64,000 bases of DNA from Alviniconcha marisindica (taxonomy: Eukaryota > Mollusca > Gastropoda > Provannidae): NCBI GenBank assembly GCA_018857735.1, contig JABMCL010002280.1:405001-469000 (forward strand). The letters run 5' to 3'. Under the pieces are notes generated by a model, which saw nothing but the letters and a program-made list of their open reading frames with translations, was not told the origin of the DNA and did not search any database. The translations under genes were made by a program, and so were the position numbers. Below are positions 48,401 through 54,127 of the stretch, piece by piece (within the stretch, counting starts at the first letter, position 1; each line of letters starts with the position of its first letter).

Positions 48401-51400
48401 TTGTTTGTTTGAATACACACTTTCCTCGATGTGTGTTTATTTGTTTAAGTACACACTCTCCTGATTGGCAGACCTGCTGTCGGATGAGGAGGTGCACCGT
48501 TAGTGCAGTGAGCACATTGTGGTGTTTATTTGTTTGAATACACACTTTCCTCAGTGTTTGTTTATTCGTTCAAAGACACGCTTTCTTCATTCAGACCTGC
48601 TGTCGGAGGAGGAGGTGCACCGTTAGTGCAGTGAACACATTGTGGTGTTTATTTGTTTGAATACACACTTTCCTCAGTGTTTGTTTATTCGTTTAAAGAC
48701 ATGCTTTCTTCATTCAGACCTGCTGTCGGAGGAGGAGGTGCACCGTTAGTGCAGTGAGCACATTGTGGTGTTTATTTGTTTGAATACACACTTTCCTCAG
48801 GGTTTGTTTATTCGTTTAAATACACACTTTCTTCATTCAGACCTGCTGTCGGAGGAGGAGGTGCACCGTTAGTGCAGTGAGCACATTGTGGTGTTTGTTT
48901 ATTTGTTTAAATGCACACTTTCCTCTTTGGCAGACCTGCTGTCGGACGAGGAGGTGCACCGACCTAAGGTGTCCGAGTTGACCCAGAGCTCCCCGGATCC
49001 CATCACAACGTCAGGAAGCTGGCAGCAAGATCCGCTCAAGTCCACCATGTGGCTGGGCACTGAAGATGGATGGTGAGCAAATGCATTCCCCCCCCCCTTC
49101 CTGATGTGTGTGTGTGTATCTGGCTGCCACCCCCCCCCCCCCCCCCACCCTCCTCCTCCACCCCACAACCACCAAGTCCCATGCCCTTGTCTTCTCCTGA
49201 CTCTGTGTGTTCTCTCTCTCTCTCTCTCTTTCTTTGTCTCTCTTCTAACTTCCTTTCCAACACCACCCACTCATGCCTCTCTTTCTCACTCCAGATTTGA
49301 TCTGCCCCCCCCCTTTTGTTGTTGTTATTTGTCTTGGTTTGATGTGTTAGTTCTGGGGAATGAGAACACATGGCAAGTTATTCCGTATTACTGTTTATGA
49401 TTGGTTCCCTCTTTCATGCCAGTAGTCGGTCAGAATACGGCTTTGCATGCCTCTCCTGCTGCCAGGAATTTTAATTTCTGTGTTGCTGGTTCATTTAACA
49501 AGTTGTCTGCTTTCCAGGCTCATTTGACTTCATTTGTTTCATAAATCCTTTAAAAAAAAGAAGGAAAAAAAGAGAAGTATTGTGCGTGAAGAATGATTAA
49601 CAAGATTTCCCCCCCCCCCCCCCCCCCCCCCTCCTCCAAGAAAAGGTTTTTGCCCCTGACATGGTGTGTGATTGACTGAGTGTTAGATATGTTGACTGGG
49701 TTTTAGCTATGGAGTAACTAGCCTGTTTTGCTTTCCCGCAGCATCCACATCTTCCAGTGCACTGACAACATCAAGACAACCAAGAACAAACTGAAGATAC
49801 AGCACGGATCGCCTGTCTACTGCATTATGTAAGTGAAGCTTACCGTAATGTCTAGACCACAAGATGCTTCTCAGTGTAAGGAGCACACTACCCAACATCT
49901 CACAGTTATGAAATTTTGCAGATAAGGCACTTTCAGTTCTATGCAAAGTTGGTGGCCTTATGAATGACGTGAGGGGAAAAAAGTAAAACCTGGTGGATAA
50001 TTGTGTAAAACACAAAGAAAAGTGTTGTGACTGGGGAAAGTGGAAAGGTAATAAATTTGCCCAAAGAAACAGTTTGAATTGATCAGAACGCTGTGCAGCT
50101 ATAAAGTGCAGGGGTTGAATTTGAAGAAAAAAAATGTTGCGTTACAGTCCAGAAATGATGGTATGTCCCCAGTGCCTTGTACCAAGCACGCGTGTTTTCC
50201 TTGCAGCCTTTTTGATAGTGACAGTTTTGAAATGGAGCTTAATGTGTTAGACGTTCATGCGTATCTGTTATGAAAAGCCTAGCTAACAGGCATCTTACTT
50301 TATTTTGTTAAGATCGGGATCATTCATCATGGGTTTGGTGCCACAGTGCGGAACAGTGCTGTTTTGTTAGTGCAAACAATGTGCCTGTGTTGGGTGCAAC
50401 AGTTGTTACTGACCACTGTTGTAAGATTTCTCACAGTCTTTTTAGCCTTTTTGTTTAAAAGTTACATTTCTTGAATGTATTCAGTTTGGTGTTTATTGGT
50501 TGGACAAATGCCTGAATCTGTACAGTGAACTTTAGTCAAGTCAGGCTGTTCTTTATTTCATTTAACATTGTGTGTGTGTGCGTGTGTGTGTGTGTGCATG
50601 TCTTATGTAAGGATGTGAATACCAATTTCTTGGCCTTAAAACAACCGAAAGATTGTATTTTTCTTGTTCAGGGATGCTTATATAAGAAGTATTGCATGGT
50701 TGTATGGTGTACACAGAACTTGAGCCGTCTCGGCTGCAGTTTTATCTGGCACCAGCCATGCCAGCGCTGTAAGTACACCACTTCAGTGGATATTCAAAAA
50801 ACGTGCTATTAAAAAGCTAGTCACTCATGTAGAACCACATGCGAGCACAGTGAGTTTGCTTAGAGGGTGGAGAATAGTGCTATATAAGCGATCATCAATC
50901 AATCAAAGGTATTTCCACAGCATGGGTGGTCCGTTAATTGTTGGTATTCTGTCTGCAGCTACCTGGACAACAAGGTGTTTGCCTCTCTTGTCAACGGCGA
51001 CCTCATCGTCTACAAGAGAGATGCAGGTATGTGAGAAAGCATTGACACTTTGTGGCTGTGGTCAGTGTGAGAATTGCAAGGAATAAGCATGCTGGTGATG
51101 ACAAGAATGTACTGTGCAATTTTACTGACATTTTAAGATGAGACTGAGGTCACTCCTGTGTATGCATATGCAAAAAGATCACTCATGCATGTTAAAAATC
51201 CTGTAGTCCATTGCAGAGCTCAGTGAACTATGGAATCACTAAAATAACCCACTGGTGTTGCCCTGTTGTTGCATAGGGCAGGCATTTGCACATATATGAG
51301 TTAAGGAAACCTGACACTAGAACATTACAGTGATGCTGCCCTGTAGGTTGTTGCATAGGGCAGACATTTGCACATATATGAGTTAAGGAAACCTGATGCT

Positions 51401-53888
51401 TCAGCATTATAGTGATGCTGCCCTGTTGATTGTTGCAGAGGGTGTATGGGACACGGAGCATCCTTACACGCGCACCATCGGGTCTGCCACAGCTCCCATC
51501 ACTCGCATGCTGGCTGTGGCTGGCAAGTTGTGGTGCGGTTGTCAGAACACCATCCACGTCATTAACCCTCTGGCTCTCAACATAGAGGTGAGGCTAACTA
51601 GGGTCAGTACCATCCACGTCATTAACCCTCTGGCTCTCAACATAGAGGTGAGGCTAATTAGGGTGTGGTTGTCAGAACACCATCCACATCATTAACCCTC
51701 TGGCTCTCAACACTGAGGTGAGGCTTTTAAGGGGTGCTGTTGTCAGAACAATAGCAACGTCATTGAACCCTCTGGTTCTCAACATTGAGGTAAGGCCAAC
51801 ATCATATGCCTTGTTAACCCTGTGGCTGTCAACATTAGAGGTAAGCTTAGCTGTTATATGGTGTGGTTGTCAGGACACCATCTATGTTGTTAACCCTCTG
51901 GGTCTCAACATTGAGTTGAGACTAACTATGGTGCAGTTGTCAGAACGTCATCTGTGTGTTAACCCTCTGGTTCTGGACATGTGATTTCTGTTCCGTTCCA
52001 GCGATCATTCCAAGTGATTTCGGACCCCAGCCGTGCCGTCCAGTGCATGGTGTGCTCTGGCCAAGGGGTGTGGGTGGCGTGTCAGCAAAGTTCCAAGGTC
52101 AGCCTGTTCCACGCCACCACGTACGAGTTTCTCCTGGAGGTCAGCGTGGCACAGGCTGTGTCGCAGAAACTTCAGTGTAAGTGGCTTCGACTCCATGCTT
52201 GCAACTGCATCAAAGAAGTTGGTAACAAAACAAAAACAGAAGCAGCTAGCGCACAAAGGATCCAGTCAAAGGTCTTGCTCAGAAGGGGCCATTTCCACTA
52301 GCGAAAGGTTTTGGGCTGGGGGGAAGGGTGGGGGTGGCGGTGTGTTTTACACTGTCTTGGCTGTCATAGGACGGATGCAGGCTGCAGTCAGCTTGGCTTT
52401 GGAGTTAAGCTGAGTGTGGCTCACATTCCATTGTACGTCATTGTGTGTGTGTGTGTGTGAGTGTGTGTGTGTGAGCGAGGAGTTTTTCTCCAGACTGGCA
52501 AATGACATTATTCATCAGCACTAGGCAAGAGGCCTGTGGTTATGTTACTTGTTCAAGGCAAGAGGCTTGTGGTTATGTCCTTGTACAAGGTAACATGCCT
52601 CTGGTTATGTACTTGTACAAGGTAACAGGCCTGTGGTTATGCACTTGTACAAGGTAACACACCTGTGGTTATGCACTTGTACAAGGTAACAGGCCTGTGG
52701 TTATGTACTTGTACAAGGTAACATGCCTGTGGTTATGCACTTGTACAAGGTAACAGGCCTGTGGTTATGCACTTGTACAAGGTAACAGGCCTGTGGTTAT
52801 GTACTTGTACAAGGTAACACGCCTGTGGTTATGCACTTGTACAAGGTAACAGGCCTGTGGTTATGCACTTGTACAAGGTAACACGCCTGTGGTTATGCAC
52901 TTGTACAAGGTAACACGCCTGTGGTTATGCACTTGTACAAGGTAACAGGCCTGTGGTTATGTACTTGTTCAAGGCAAGTGGCCTGTGGTTATGTACTTGC
53001 TTAAGTACGTAGCTGCAGATGACATTATTCATTGGCACAAGGCAAGAGCCTGTGGTTATGTACTTGTTTCTGTGTGCAGCGGCAGACGACATATTTGTCA
53101 TTGTGTACTTGTTTCTGTGTGCAGCGGCAGACGACATATTTGTCACTGAGTACTTGTTTCTGTGTGCAGCGGCAGATGACATATTTGTCACTGCGTACTT
53201 GTTTCTGTGTGCAGCGGCAGACGACATATTTGTCACTGCGTACTTGATTCTGTGTGCAGCCGCAGACGACATATTTGTCACTGTGTACTTGTTTCTGTGT
53301 GCAGCGGCAGATGACATATTTGTCACTGAGTACTTGTTTCTATGTGCAGCGGCAGATGACGTATTTGTCACTGAGTACTTGTTTCTGTGTGCAGCGGCAG
53401 ATGGCATATTTGTCACTGTGTACTTGTTTCTGTGTGCAGCGGCAGATGACATATTTGTCACTGAGTACTTGTTTCTATGTGCAGCGGCAGATGATGTATT
53501 TGTCACTGAGTACTTGTTTCTATGTGCAGCGGCAGATGATGTATTTGTCACTGAGTACTTGTTTCTGTGTGCAGCGGCAGATGGCATAGTTGTCACTGTG
53601 TACTTGTTTCTGTGTGCAGCGGCGGATGACATCATTCGACAGCACAAGGCGGCGTGCCTGAGGATCACGGCACTGCTGGTGTGCAAGGACCTGCTGTGGG
53701 TGGGGACCAGCGCCGGAGTCATCCTTACCATCCCCATCCCCAAGATCACCTCCACCACCACCCATGGGGCACTGGCCACACCCACTGTCACAGGTCTGTG
53801 TGTGTGTGTGTGTCTGTGTCTGTGTCTGTGTATGTGTGTGTGTGTGTGTGAATGTGTTCTTGCATGTGAGCACATGGGATTTCACATA

Positions 53889-53938
<50 letters not shown>

Positions 53939-54002
53939 TGTGTGTCGGGGTGTGTGTGTGTGTGAATGTGTTCTTGCATGTGAGCACATGGGCTTTCACA
54001 TG

Positions 54003-54050
<48 letters not shown>

Positions 54051-54084
54051 TGTTCTTGCTTGTGAGCACATGGGCTTTCACATG

Positions 54085-54127
<43 letters not shown>

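Larger units (their letters stand above)
47396..48933 (+). other. ARHGEF17: Intron 16 with SINE and exon-edge array
   Basis: G run at 47511-47526, a SINE at 47983-48275, then four decoy copies of the exon 17 start (48472-48876). Confidence 0.88.
52177..53619 (+). other. ARHGEF17: Intron 21 with two adjoining arrays
   Basis: A 32-bp array (52535-53000) followed by a 45-bp array of exon 22 acceptor copies (53059-53619). Confidence 0.88.

Noticed and set aside
52925..53875. 316-codon minus-strand frame
   Set aside because: Antisense shadow of the 45-bp array and exon 22.
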